From: CAZGHS01 sp964525495
GTDB lineage: Bacteria > Patescibacteriota > Microgenomatia > JALYQM01
DNA length: 20,380 nucleotides
Direction of reading: 5' to 3'
NCBI GenBank assembly: GCA_964525495.1
Contig: CAZGHS010000018.1
Span: 1 to 20,380, forward strand
Shown: positions 1-6,094 of the stretch, one piece after another
Layout of the letters: every line of letters begins with the position of its first letter
Position numbering within the stretch: the first letter of the stretch is position 1
The notes under the pieces: generated by a model
Told to the model about the DNA's origin: nothing
Seen by the model: the letters and a program-made list of their open reading frames with translations, nothing else
Databases searched by the model: none
Made by a program: the position numbers and the translations under genes

Positions 1-343
1 AATAGAGGACAAGGTTGGGAATGTGATAGACGATGTTGGCTTTTTCGACTGGGTCGCTTAATAAGTTCCAGAGGTAGTCTACCCCGGCTAGCATTTGAGG
101 TGATAAGTTAGTCCAATTTGGTAGGTGAGAGACGAAATTGTCGAAGGTTTCTGGGAAGGCGGCAAAGAAAAATCCTAGTGCGAGTGATGCAGGAAGCGCT
201 GCCTGTTTCAAGATAGCGATAGTTGTGCTGTCTTTTTCAGTTTTCTCGAATTGAAGGAAATATGTGATCTCTTCGGGAGTTAAAGACTGATGAGTGTCTA
301 TTTTTTGAGAGATCTTGATGAGTCTGGATTTGTCTTGTTTCAT
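1..343 (-). CDS. Partial hypothetical membrane protein (C-terminus beyond window)
   Basis: An open frame runs from an ATG at 343 on the minus strand to the window edge with no stop, giving at least 114 residues. The N-terminus is charged (MKQDKSRLIKISQKIDTHQ) and is followed by a Pro-Glu-Glu containing segment. A hydrophobic stretch around residues 44-64 (ending ALGFFFAAF) looks like one membrane segment. I do not recognise the family. The coding strand is A/C-rich, as for the other minus genes here, and codon use looks real. A TTGAAT-16-TATAAT promoter ends 9 nt before the ATG, so the mRNA would be leaderless or nearly so. It is divergent from the Nudix gene, with only 69 nt between starts. 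Confidence 0.7.
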   Translation of the reverse strand, partial: MKQDKSRLIKISQKIDTHQSLTPEEITYFLQFEKTEKDSTTIAILKQAALPASLALGFFFAAFPETFDNFVSHLPNWTNLSPQMLAGVDYLWNLLSDPVEKANIVYHIPNLVLY

Positions 344-352
344 GGTTTAGGC

Positions 353-380
353 ATTATACAGCTTTAAACGTGATATTCAA
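353..380 (-). promoter_or_regulatory. Sigma70-like promoter for the 343 (-) gene
   Basis: On the minus strand, TTGAAT (380-375), a 16-nt spacer and TATAAT (358-353) form a good housekeeping promoter. Nine bases separate the -10 box from the ATG, so transcription should start within a few bases of the start codon. No Shine-Dalgarno sequence is present. Confidence 0.6.
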
Positions 381-400
381 GCAGCTCCGCGCCTTTCTTG

Positions 401-406
401 TATAAT
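401..406 (+). promoter_or_regulatory. -10 box TATAAT, leaderless start of Nudix gene
   Basis: A perfect TATAAT lies 6 nt before the ATG at 413, which places the predicted transcription start on the start codon itself. No convincing -35 is seen at 17 nt; TTCAAG at 376-381 (19-nt spacer) is a weak candidate. The position decides the gene start: the upstream TTG at 398 would lie before the transcript. Confidence 0.55.
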
Positions 407-412
407 CAATTT

Positions 413-838
413 ATGGATAGTACTCTGCATTCAGTTTTGGTAAATGGCGTTGTTTTTAGGGGCGATCGAGTGCTTGTTTCTCAGCGTAGTATGGAAGAGA
501 AACATATGCCTGGAAGATGGACAGTGCCCGGTGGTAAAATTGAACGTACTGATGGAGATGTATTTAATATTGTAGAGAAGACTTTGGCGCGGGAGATCTT
601 GGAAGAGACAGGTGTGGAGATAGAGGAGCGAGTGCAGCTGGTGACAAATAATACATTTATTCGAGAATCAAATGACCAGCATGTTATTGTTTTAGTTTTT
701 AAATGTGAATATAAGTCTGGAGAAGCGCAGGCATTAGAGGATACAATAGATTGTAAATGGGTGGGAATTGAAGAAGTAAAGCAGATGGAGTTCCCTCCTA
801 ATGTACAGGGATATATTTTAAAAGCATATGAAATTTGA
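413..838 (+). CDS. Nudix hydrolase (MutT-like)
   Basis: This is a 141-residue Nudix-fold pyrophosphohydrolase that should cleave nucleoside diphosphate linkages, with substrates such as oxidised dNTPs; the exact substrate cannot be read. The Nudix box begins WTVPGGKIE (about residues 36-44) and ends REILEETGV (60-68), which carries the metal-binding glutamates. Between the halves there are about five more residues than in the canonical Gx5Ex7REUxEExGU spacing, so the loop is enlarged. The start at 413 is preferred over a TTG at 398 because the TATAAT at 401-406 lies inside the longer version. The 3' end overlaps the next gene by 11 nt, implying translational coupling and one operon. It ends in TGA, which argues against a TGA=Gly code. 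Confidence 0.88.
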   Translation: MDSTLHSVLVNGVVFRGDRVLVSQRSMEEKHMPGRWTVPGGKIERTDGDVFNIVEKTLAREILEETGVEIEERVQLVTNNTFIRESNDQHVIVLVFKCEYKSGEAQALEDTIDCKWVGIEEVKQMEFPPNVQGYILKAYEI

Positions 839-1598
839 TGTATTTGTTTTAGAAAATGAAGCGTCTCGTATTGGGATTAATCCTGATGGTGGGTATGTGA
901 CTTCGTGGCAGGCGAAACGTGGTGAAGAGTGGGTAGATGTATTGTATGTGGGTAGTGAGAAGAAGCGTGGTGGTATTCCTGTTTTGTTTCCATATTTTGG
1001 AAAGGCTGAAAAGTGGCCACAACATGGATTTGGTCGGAATTGCGTTTGGAGTGTGATAGAGCAGAGTAGTGGTCGTGTTGTAATGGAGTTACGAGCTGAT
1101 GAAGTAAATGCTGAGGTACGGGCATGGTACCCTTATGATTTTATTTCACGGATTGAAGTAGAGATTGGGTCAGAAGGCGAGATGGTTTATTCATTGATGG
1201 TGGAGAATTTTGGCGATGTCGAGATGCCGATTTCGCCTGGTTTGCATCCGTATTGGGCAATTGAACATGAGCAGAAAAAGAATGTGAAGATTGAAGGAGT
1301 TGAGAATTTTGTTGCTTCAGAGTTTGATTGGGATACAGCTCCTCCAGATAATGTGTATGATTTTTCAAAGAAAGCTGTAGTTTGTTTGCCTGATAAAAAA
1401 GTGGTGATTGAGGATGCTTCTATCGTGCCGGTGGTGAAGCATGTGGTGGTGTGGTCACTGACTCCTGTGCGCGACCAGGATTTTGATTTTATATGTATAG
1501 AGCCGATAGTGGGGTGGAATTATTCTATAGATAAGGATCCTGTGTGGATAAAGTTCGGTGAGAGCTGGGAGATGAAAGTTAAGTTCTCAGTTGAATAA
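828..1598 (+). CDS. Aldose 1-epimerase / hexose mutarotase family protein
   Basis: The 256-residue protein belongs to the galactose mutarotase-like superfamily. Such enzymes interconvert alpha and beta anomers of free sugars, or act as hexose-6-phosphate mutarotases (YeaD type). Recognisable landmarks are GGIPVLFPYFGK followed by HGFGRN (about residues 48-69), the SPGLHPYW segment (about 137-144) with a catalytic-type His, and a late CIEPIVGWN segment with the acid. Length is normal for the family. The ATG lies inside the end of the Nudix gene (11-nt overlap), and no separate promoter or Shine-Dalgarno sequence is visible, so coupling to the upstream gene is likely. Its sugar substrate cannot be assigned from the sequence. 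Its last codons overlap the -35 box of the next gene. Confidence 0.82.
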   Translation: MKFDVFVLENEASRIGINPDGGYVTSWQAKRGEEWVDVLYVGSEKKRGGIPVLFPYFGKAEKWPQHGFGRNCVWSVIEQSSGRVVMELRADEVNAEVRAWYPYDFISRIEVEIGSEGEMVYSLMVENFGDVEMPISPGLHPYWAIEHEQKKNVKIEGVENFVASEFDWDTAPPDNVYDFSKKAVVCLPDKKVVIEDASIVPVVKHVVVWSLTPVRDQDFDFICIEPIVGWNYSIDKDPVWIKFGESWEMKVKFSVE

Positions 1599-1619
1599 GT
1601 GACGTTTCAGGCGTACAAT
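1591..1619 (+). promoter_or_regulatory. Sigma70-like promoter for the lipoprotein gene
   Basis: TTGAAT (1591-1596), a 17-nt spacer and TACAAT (1614-1619) are followed by 8 nt and the ATG at 1628. The -35 box overlaps the stop codon region of the mutarotase gene. The predicted mRNA is leaderless or has a one- or two-base leader. Confidence 0.65.
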
Positions 1620-1627
1620 GCGCGTAT

Positions 1628-2257
1628 ATGAATAAAAAATATTTCTCTCTTTCCCTTATTGTTTTAGCTGTTGTGTTTGCTGGTTGTACAAAACCTGCTG
1701 CACAGAATTCTCCTGAACCAGGTGTGGAGCAGAATGTTTCTGATCAGCCTGTTCGTAAGGAAGTGATTACTAATCAGCAGCGGATTGCTCAAGCGATGGC
1801 GAATGGTACCTCCGTGAAGTGTGAGATGGTGAAGAGAGATACTAATGACACCATTGTATTTGAGATGAAGGGTACAAAATCTAAAGCAAGCGGTGCTGCA
1901 CTGTCAGGTGGTAAGGGTACTGGATATATGGTGAATGATGGGGAATCTGTATATATTTGGAATGATGCAGATAAAAAAGGTGTGAAGATGAGTTTGGCAG
2001 CTATGCCAAGTGGATCAGCTCAGCAGTATCAGGATTTTACAAAAGAAGAAGTGGAGAAGAGCTACCAGGATTTGGGTTATACCTATACTTGCGATGAGGG
2101 AGTCGTTGCCGATAACTCATTTGTGGTACCAAGGGATGTTACGTTTACTGATATGGATGCGATGATGGATTCAGTGAAGCAGATGCAGGGTGGAAGTATG
2201 TCAGCTGAAGATCAGAAGAAAATGATGGAAGAGATGAAGAAGTATCAGGATCAGTAA
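1628..2257 (+). CDS. Predicted lipoprotein of unknown function
   Basis: This is a 209-residue exported protein. The signal sequence MNKKYFSLSLIVLAVVFAGC ends in a lipobox (VFAGC), so Cys20 should be lipidated and anchor the protein outside the cytoplasmic membrane. A linker rich in Ala, Pro, Glu and Gln follows. The mature domain contains VKCEMVKRD and later YTYTCDEG; the two cysteines could pair. The middle reads like a small beta domain (IVFEMKG, GYMVNDGESVYIWND), and the C-terminus is a Met-, Lys- and Glu-rich helix. No family is recognised with confidence. It has its own promoter and a strong terminator immediately downstream, so it is monocistronic. Confidence 0.8.
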   Translation: MNKKYFSLSLIVLAVVFAGCTKPAAQNSPEPGVEQNVSDQPVRKEVITNQQRIAQAMANGTSVKCEMVKRDTNDTIVFEMKGTKSKASGAALSGGKGTGYMVNDGESVYIWNDADKKGVKMSLAAMPSGSAQQYQDFTKEEVEKSYQDLGYTYTCDEGVVADNSFVVPRDVTFTDMDAMMDSVKQMQGGSMSAEDQKKMMEEMKKYQDQ

Positions 2258-2274
2258 ATATTTTTGAAGATATT

Positions 2275-2311
2275 AAAAAGGCACTCCCATAAGTGGGTGA
2301 GTGCCTTTTTT
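2275..2311. terminator. Bidirectional intrinsic terminator
   Basis: AAAAAGGCACTC (2275-2286) pairs with GAGTGCCTTTTTT (2299-2311) around a 12-nt loop that can itself pair partly. There is an A-tract on one side and a T-tract on the other. It lies between convergent genes (lipoprotein stop at 2257, aminotransferase stop at 2320) and so can serve both. Confidence 0.9.
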
Positions 2312-2319
2312 GTGTTCGA

Positions 2320-3735
2320 TTACGCAGATTTTGTGTAGTTCTCGTGGAATGATTTGAAACTTTTTACGAGTTGTTCTAGTTGGCGCTTCGGTGGAAGGAA
2401 TGTGATACGGAAGTGAAATGTTCCGTGTTTCTGTCCAAATCCTGAGCCTGGAACAACGCAGATGCCTGTTTCTTCGAGAAGTTTGAGACAGTATTCAGCA
2501 TTTCGTTTTGCATCGTGCATTATGCGAGCTTCATGTGTGAGATCCTTCATATCTTCAGTATCTGGAAGTTCGAATTTTACGAAAGCATACATAGCTCCCT
2601 GAGGGAGATCTAGTGATACTCCTTCAATTTCGTTTAAGCCTTCAGCTAAAAGTTTAGCGCGTTCGTGGAGAGAGTCGAGAATTGTGCTTTTTTCTTGAGC
2701 GAAGAGTTCGTAGCTTTCTTCACCACTGCGAGGTGGGGTGATCATTAAGTAAGTGACGAGTTGACCAGAAATATTTGAGCAGAGGTTGATGGACTGGAGT
2801 TTGATGAATTGATCGAGTACATCAGGATCGATGTTTCGGAATTCGACATAGCCGCCACGGTGACCGCATTCACCTAAATATCCCTTGGATACAGAGTGAA
2901 AACTGAAAAGTGTCACATCGTTTTCGTCTATTTCATGCATGCTTTTTGCAAATGAGTGAAAGTTGAGTGCTTCTCCGTAAATGTTTTCTTGATAAACCTC
3001 GTCAGCTAAGATTGAAATGTTGTGCTTTTTTGCAAAACGGATGATCATTTCAATATTTTCTTTTGAAAGCACTGCACCTGTTGGATTTCCAGGGTTAATA
3101 ACTGCGATAGCGACTGGATTGATATTGTTTTTATGTGCTTCTTGGATACTTTCCTCGAGATGTTTTTCGTTTAAGCTCCATTTGTTTTCCTCGTCGAGAT
3201 AGTATGGGATTTGGTGTCCACCGTAGAGAGTGAGAGTAGCGCTATACAGTGGGTATTGAGGAATTGGGATCATAACTCCATCGTTTGGGTTTTTGAGTAG
3301 GGCAAAAATAACGCTTTGGACGCCTTTGCTGGCACCGTCAGTAAGAATGATGTGATCTTTGTTAATAGGAGCTCCGTCTCTTTGGGAAATAAAGTCTGCT
3401 ACTGCCTGGCGGATGAAAGTAATACCAGTTGAGTGTGAGTATGCTCCAGTACCGTAGGGATGATAGTCTAGTATTTGTTCTGCTCGTGTGACTATGTCTT
3501 GGGGGAATGTAGCTCGTGTGATGGGGTTTTTGAGTAATTCTGGGTACTCGATGAGGGAGAGAGTTTGGCGGATATATGTGAGGGGAAGTTGGCCGAGCGC
3601 TTGAGGGTTACCTATGTTGCAGTAGATGATTTCTCTACCTTGGCTTTCGAGGATTTGAGCTCGAGCGACTATTTCTCCGCGGACTGCATACTGAGTATCT
3701 AGTAATCTTTTGTTTAGCTGGTTTGTGGTTAACAT
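2320..3735 (-). CDS. Alanine aminotransferase-type PLP enzyme (class I/II)
   Basis: This 471-residue, fold-type I, PLP-dependent aminotransferase most resembles alanine aminotransferase (glutamate-pyruvate transaminase) of the long, eukaryote-like group. It would move an amino group between alanine/pyruvate and glutamate/2-oxoglutarate. The PLP lysine is in SFHSVSKGYLGECGHRGGY (Lys about residue 284). Other fold landmarks are YCNIGNPQALGQ near the N-terminus, YGTGAYSHSTG, the INPGNPTGAVLS segment and ILADEVYQENIY, where the Asp contacts the PLP ring nitrogen. FHFRITFLPP near the end holds the substrate-carboxylate Arg. A TTG at 3750 could extend it by five residues; the ATG at 3735 is preferred. 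No Shine-Dalgarno sequence is visible. A TATAAT at 3774-3769 is the likely -10 box. Confidence 0.88.
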   Translation of the reverse strand: MLTTNQLNKRLLDTQYAVRGEIVARAQILESQGREIIYCNIGNPQALGQLPLTYIRQTLSLIEYPELLKNPITRATFPQDIVTRAEQILDYHPYGTGAYSHSTGITFIRQAVADFISQRDGAPINKDHIILTDGASKGVQSVIFALLKNPNDGVMIPIPQYPLYSATLTLYGGHQIPYYLDEENKWSLNEKHLEESIQEAHKNNINPVAIAVINPGNPTGAVLSKENIEMIIRFAKKHNISILADEVYQENIYGEALNFHSFAKSMHEIDENDVTLFSFHSVSKGYLGECGHRGGYVEFRNIDPDVLDQFIKLQSINLCSNISGQLVTYLMITPPRSGEESYELFAQEKSTILDSLHERAKLLAEGLNEIEGVSLDLPQGAMYAFVKFELPDTEDMKDLTHEARIMHDAKRNAEYCLKLLEETGICVVPGSGFGQKHGTFHFRITFLPPKRQLEQLVKSFKSFHENYTKSA

Positions 3736-3768
3736 AATTTTTGTGGGCAAAAGTAGTAATAAAAAGGG

Positions 3769-3774
3769 ATTATA
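3769..3774 (-). promoter_or_regulatory. -10 box for the aminotransferase gene
   Basis: TATAAT on the minus strand lies 33 nt before the ATG at 3735, predicting a short leader of about 26 nt. No strong -35 is seen. The region between this box and the divergent gene is shared. Confidence 0.45.
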
Positions 3775-3792
3775 TCATTTTCTTTTTTAAGA

Positions 3793-3835
3793 CTCCTTTC
3801 AGGATGATCCTATATATTTAGATCATTGAAAGGAG
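3793..3835 (+). promoter_or_regulatory. RNA hairpin sequestering a perfect Shine-Dalgarno
   Basis: CTCCTTTCA (3793-3801) is the exact complement of TGAAAGGAG (3827-3835), and inside it ATGATC (3804-3809) pairs with GATCAT (3821-3826), separated by a two-base GG bulge. The stem has 15 pairs and an 11-nt loop. The 3' strand is the Shine-Dalgarno of the following gene, so folding would hide it from ribosomes. No T-run follows, which argues against a terminator. It could act as a thermosensor, as a switch opened by a ligand or protein, or as a DNA operator. Confidence 0.6.
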
Positions 3836-3840
3836 GTGAT
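3829..3840 (+). promoter_or_regulatory. Extended Shine-Dalgarno, 12-nt match to 16S 3' end
   Basis: AAAGGAGGTGAT matches the usual bacterial anti-Shine-Dalgarno region over 12 bases, far stronger than any other site in the window. It includes the GTG (3836-3838) that a gene finder would choose as start. A ribosome using this site would more naturally start at the in-frame ATT (3845-3847), 8 nt after GGAGG. Confidence 0.75.
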
Positions 3841-4342
3841 AGATATTACACCAATTAAACAAAAAATAGTTATTTCAGCTTTAGTTATGGCTATTGCAGG
3901 AGTTGGACTTTTTACTACTGCGCAAGCGTTTGCTCAGGAAACAGGTACTTCAACTTCTTCGATAGTTCAGAAAATTGCTGACAAATTTAATTTAAATAAA
4001 GATGAAGTGCAGAAAGTATTTGATGAGGAGCATGCTGCACGACATGCAGAGATGGAAGTAAAATATACTGAGTATCTTAGTCAGGCAGTAACTGATGGAA
4101 AGATTACAGAGGCTCAGAAAGAGCTTATTTTAGCTAAGAGAAAAGAATTAATGGCAGAAAGGGAGGCTAAAATGGCAGCAATGAAAGACAAAACAGAAGC
4201 AGAGCGAAGAGCAGCAATGAAATCAGAGCGAGCTGCACTCCAAGAATGGGCGACACAGAATAATATTGACCTGCAATACCTTAGAGGAGGTATGGGCAAG
4301 GGTGGTCCAGGTCATATGAAAATGATGAAGATCAATAGTTAG
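3836..4342 (+). CDS. Secreted helical protein, charged and coiled-coil-like
   Basis: The 168-residue frame (165 if it starts at the ATT at 3845) begins with a basic segment (KQK), a hydrophobic core and a signal peptidase I site, AQAFA/QE, after residue 33. The mature part opens with IADKFNLNKDEVQKVFDEE, a small helical motif. It continues as an almost pure Lys/Glu/Ala/Met helix with heptad character, then ends in WATQNNIDLQYLRGG and a Gly/Met/His/Lys tail. It probably lies outside the membrane and may bind metals or envelope components; no family is claimed. The start is uncertain: GTG 3836 lies within the Shine-Dalgarno and the first in-frame ATG (3887) would destroy the signal peptide. The coding strand is A-rich, unlike the G/T-rich plus-strand neighbours. 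Confidence 0.72.
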   Translation: MIDITPIKQKIVISALVMAIAGVGLFTTAQAFAQETGTSTSSIVQKIADKFNLNKDEVQKVFDEEHAARHAEMEVKYTEYLSQAVTDGKITEAQKELILAKRKELMAEREAKMAAMKDKTEAERRAAMKSERAALQEWATQNNIDLQYLRGGMGKGGPGHMKMMKINS

Positions 4343-4363
4343 GAATGAATCTTCTTGATTAAG

Positions 4364-4393
4364 CAGCTCTCGATTAGGGTCGGGAGCTGTTTT
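4364..4393 (+). terminator. Intrinsic terminator after the secreted protein
   Basis: CAGCTCTCGA (4364-4373) pairs with TCGGGAGCTG (4380-4389), with one G-U pair and a 6-nt loop, followed by TTTT. It lies 22 nt after the stop at 4342 and only 4 nt before the TATACT box of terC, so termination and re-initiation are packed together. Confidence 0.8.
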
Positions 4394-4397
4394 AGTA

Positions 4398-4403
4398 TAT
4401 ACT
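4398..4403 (+). promoter_or_regulatory. -10 box, leaderless start of terC
   Basis: TATACT is followed by 8 nt and the ATG at 4412. No good -35 is seen because the terminator stem occupies that place. The box lies inside the longer 5' frame beginning at 4355, which rules that extension out as the main start. Confidence 0.5.
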
Positions 4404-4411
4404 ATGGTCTT

Positions 4412-5332
4412 ATGGATATCCAAAATTCTCTGTTTGTTTTGTTCGCAATAGTGATAGTTGGTTTCTTGATTGCGGATCTTGGTTTTTTTAATCGTAAGGA
4501 TCATAGGATTGAAGCGAAAGCTGCTTTGTATCAGTCGCTGTTTTGGGTAGCGATTGCGTTTGGGTTTGGGTTTTTGATTTTCTTGTTTATGGGTCGAGAG
4601 TTAGCAGCTCAGTTTATGAGCGCGTATGTGACTGAGAAGATGCTTTCTGTGGACAATTTGTTTGTCATAATGCTTTTGTTTAGCTTCTTTAAGTTAGAAG
4701 AGAAGTATCATCATAAGGTTTTGTTTTGGGGAATTTTGGGCGCGATTGTGTTCCGCGGATTGTTTATAACGGTGGGTGCCTATGTGATTAATCAATTTCA
4801 CTGGGTACTGTATGTGTTTGGTGCGGTGCTTTTGTATACCGGCGTTAAGTTGTTTCAGGACAAGAAAGAAGAGCATGTAGATTTTGAGAAGAATAAGGTT
4901 TTTAAATTAGCGAAGCGGTATCTGCCGTTTACGACGAATCATCATAATGGGAAGTTTGTTGTAAAGGAGCAGGGGAAGTGGCATTTTACGATTTTGTTTA
5001 TGATCGTACTGCTTGTGGAGACAACAGATATTATCTTTGCGATTGATTCTATTCCTGCGGCTTTTTCGATCTCTCAGGATCCTTTTGTCGTGTTTACCTC
5101 AAATATTTTTGCTGTGATGGGTTTGCGGGCGTTGTTTTTCTTGATTGAGAGCGTTTTGCATAAGTTTCATCATTTGCAAAAAGGATTATCTTTTATACTC
5201 ATTTTCATAGGGGCGAAGATGCTTCTGGGTATTTTTGATATTCATATTTCGTCTTTAGCTTCATTTGCGGTGATAATGTTTGCGCTTGGTTTGTCGCTTT
5301 TGTTGTCTGTTTTGTACCCTAAGAAGATCTAG
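4412..5332 (+). CDS. terC: TerC/Alx family integral membrane protein
   Basis: The 306-residue polytopic protein has about eight to nine hydrophobic segments. It carries two TerC-family signatures: TEKMLSVDNLFVIMLLFSFF (about residues 70-89) and VETTDIIFAIDSIPAAF (about 202-218), whose buried acidic residues are the hallmark of the family. The segment GLRALFFLIE is also typical. Family members are linked to manganese efflux and metallation of exported proteins (Alx, MeeF/MeeY) or to tellurite resistance, so a role in manganese handling is the best inference. Length matches the family. No yybP-ykoY riboswitch can be present because the predicted transcript has almost no leader. The gene stands alone between a terminator and the next promoter. 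Confidence 0.9.
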   Translation: MDIQNSLFVLFAIVIVGFLIADLGFFNRKDHRIEAKAALYQSLFWVAIAFGFGFLIFLFMGRELAAQFMSAYVTEKMLSVDNLFVIMLLFSFFKLEEKYHHKVLFWGILGAIVFRGLFITVGAYVINQFHWVLYVFGAVLLYTGVKLFQDKKEEHVDFEKNKVFKLAKRYLPFTTNHHNGKFVVKEQGKWHFTILFMIVLLVETTDIIFAIDSIPAAFSISQDPFVVFTSNIFAVMGLRALFFLIESVLHKFHHLQKGLSFILIFIGAKMLLGIFDIHISSLASFAVIMFALGLSLLLSVLYPKKI

Positions 5333-5347
5333 TTTGACCTCAGTTAC

Positions 5348-5376
5348 TTGATTTTTATGTAGACTTATAGTATAAT
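5348..5376 (+). promoter_or_regulatory. Sigma70 promoter with 17-nt spacer and long leader
   Basis: TTGATT (5348-5353), a 17-nt spacer and TATAAT (5371-5376) make the best canonical promoter in the window. The predicted start near 5383 leaves an 80-nt 5' leader before the ATG at 5463, in contrast to the leaderless neighbours. Confidence 0.7.
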
Positions 5377-5434
5377 TATAAGGTTAGATCCTATTCAAAT
5401 AGAGGCTATCTTTATTCAGAGTAGTGATCTTGTT

Positions 5435-5457
5435 GCACCTTTTATAGCTGAAGGAGC
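5435..5457 (+). promoter_or_regulatory. Small hairpin over the Shine-Dalgarno of the CSD-like gene
   Basis: GCACCTT (5435-5441) can pair with AAGGAGC (5451-5457), with one A-A mismatch and a 9-nt loop. The 3' arm contains the AAGGAG Shine-Dalgarno, 6 nt before the ATG. Stability is modest. Cold-shock-type genes often carry structured leaders controlling translation, so a thermoregulated leader is possible. Confidence 0.45.
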
Positions 5458-5462
5458 ATGCT

Positions 5463-5699
5463 ATGATGATGATTGACTTTCCGCCGTCTGAAGGGACCAT
5501 TTCAAAGTGGGATGGCCTTTCTGGTGAAATCATTGCATCTAACGGTGATTGGGTTGGGGAGACCGTGACGTTCGTACTTTTGTCGTTGAACGACTCTCCC
5601 CAGAAAATAGTTGTTGGTAAGAAAGTACGATTTACTACGGGAACTTTTTTTGCTTTGGGTCTTAGTAGAGGAGTTGGCAATGTAGAAGTCACAGATTAG
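5463..5699 (+). CDS. Divergent cold-shock-domain-like protein
   Basis: This is a 78-residue protein without signal or membrane segment. The order of features follows a cold-shock OB fold: EGTISKW (strand 1), LSGEIIAS (strand 2, where CspA has GFGFI), VTFVLLSLN (strand 3, where CspA has VFVHFS), VGKKVRFTTG (strand 4) and GVGNVEV (strand 5). The three surface aromatics that stack on RNA in classical proteins are missing or replaced, so binding may be altered or lost. The start at 5463 is supported by AAGGAG 6 nt upstream; three tandem ATGs leave a two-codon uncertainty. It has an 80-nt leader and a large inverted repeat after the stop. Assignment is by eye and should be treated as remote homology. 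Confidence 0.65.
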   Translation: MMMIDFPPSEGTISKWDGLSGEIIASNGDWVGETVTFVLLSLNDSPQKIVVGKKVRFTTGTFFALGLSRGVGNVEVTD

Positions 5700-5722
5700 C
5701 TGTTGTTTCAGTTTGGGGGTTT

Positions 5723-5786
5723 GGCGCTTGTAGCAATTGATTGTTGCAGAGAATTTTTCTCTTCATCACTTTTGCTTACAAGCGCC
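5723..5786. terminator. Long-loop inverted repeat, probable terminator
   Basis: GGCGCTTGTA (5723-5732) has an exact inverted copy, TACAAGCGCC (5777-5786), followed by GTTTTCGTATTTT. The 44-nt loop contains a smaller possible hairpin (GCAAT...ATTG). It lies 24 nt after the stop of the cold-shock-like gene and just before the -10 box of the zinc-ribbon gene. The loop is unusually long for a rho-independent terminator. Confidence 0.5.
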
Positions 5787-5810
5787 GTTTTCGTATTTTG
5801 TAGTCTTTGC

Positions 5811-5816
5811 TATACT
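5811..5816 (+). promoter_or_regulatory. -10 box, leaderless start of zinc-ribbon gene
   Basis: TATACT is followed by 8 nt and the ATG at 5825, the same geometry as at terC. The weak -35 region follows directly on the inverted repeat that ends at 5786. Confidence 0.5.
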
Positions 5817-5824
5817 ATTCTTAT

Positions 5825-6094
5825 ATGTTTGGACCTAAAGGACCGTTTTGCCAGAGTTGTGGAATGCCTCTTTCGAAAGATGAAAAAGGTGGCGGTAGTA
5901 ATGGTGACGGCAGTTTAAGTACTGAGTATTGTAGCAAGTGTTACCAAAATGGTGCGTTTACTGATCCAGATATTACTCTTCCTCAGATGCAGCAATTAGT
6001 AAAAGGTAAACTTCAAGAGATGGGTTATCCTGGCTTTTTAGCTGGTTTGTTTACTAAAAATATTCCTCAATTGAAGCGTTGGAAAATTGCTTAG
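5825..6094 (+). CDS. Small zinc-ribbon domain protein
   Basis: The 89-residue cytoplasmic protein opens with FCQSCGMPL (Cys9, Cys12) and continues to EYCSKCYQNG (Cys36, Cys39). Two CxxC knuckles of this kind form a treble-clef or ribbon zinc site like that of the putative zinc-ribbon family in PF12674. The C-terminal half (PDITLPQMQQLVKGKLQEMG) is helical and conserved in such proteins; no enzymatic role is known to me. The start at 5825 follows the TATACT box by 8 nt; an upstream start at 5807 would precede the transcript. It converges with the metallophosphoesterase gene, overlapping it by 4 nt. Confidence 0.82.
   Translation: MFGPKGPFCQSCGMPLSKDEKGGGSNGDGSLSTEYCSKCYQNGAFTDPDITLPQMQQLVKGKLQEMGYPGFLAGLFTKNIPQLKRWKIA

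Noticed and set aside
3836..3838. GTG as the true start of the secreted helical protein
   Set aside because: It lies within the 12-nt Shine-Dalgarno match and could not pair with initiator tRNA while the site is bound. It is kept only as the longest canonical boundary.
3793..3840. A 16S rRNA 3'-end fragment on the minus strand
   Set aside because: The minus strand reads like the CACCTCCTTT end of 16S, but only because it is the complement of the Shine-Dalgarno; no further rRNA sequence adjoins it.
5384..5692. 102-residue minus-strand frame opposite the cold-shock-like gene
   Set aside because: It is antisense to a gene with promoter, Shine-Dalgarno and fold signature, and it lacks its own initiation signals.
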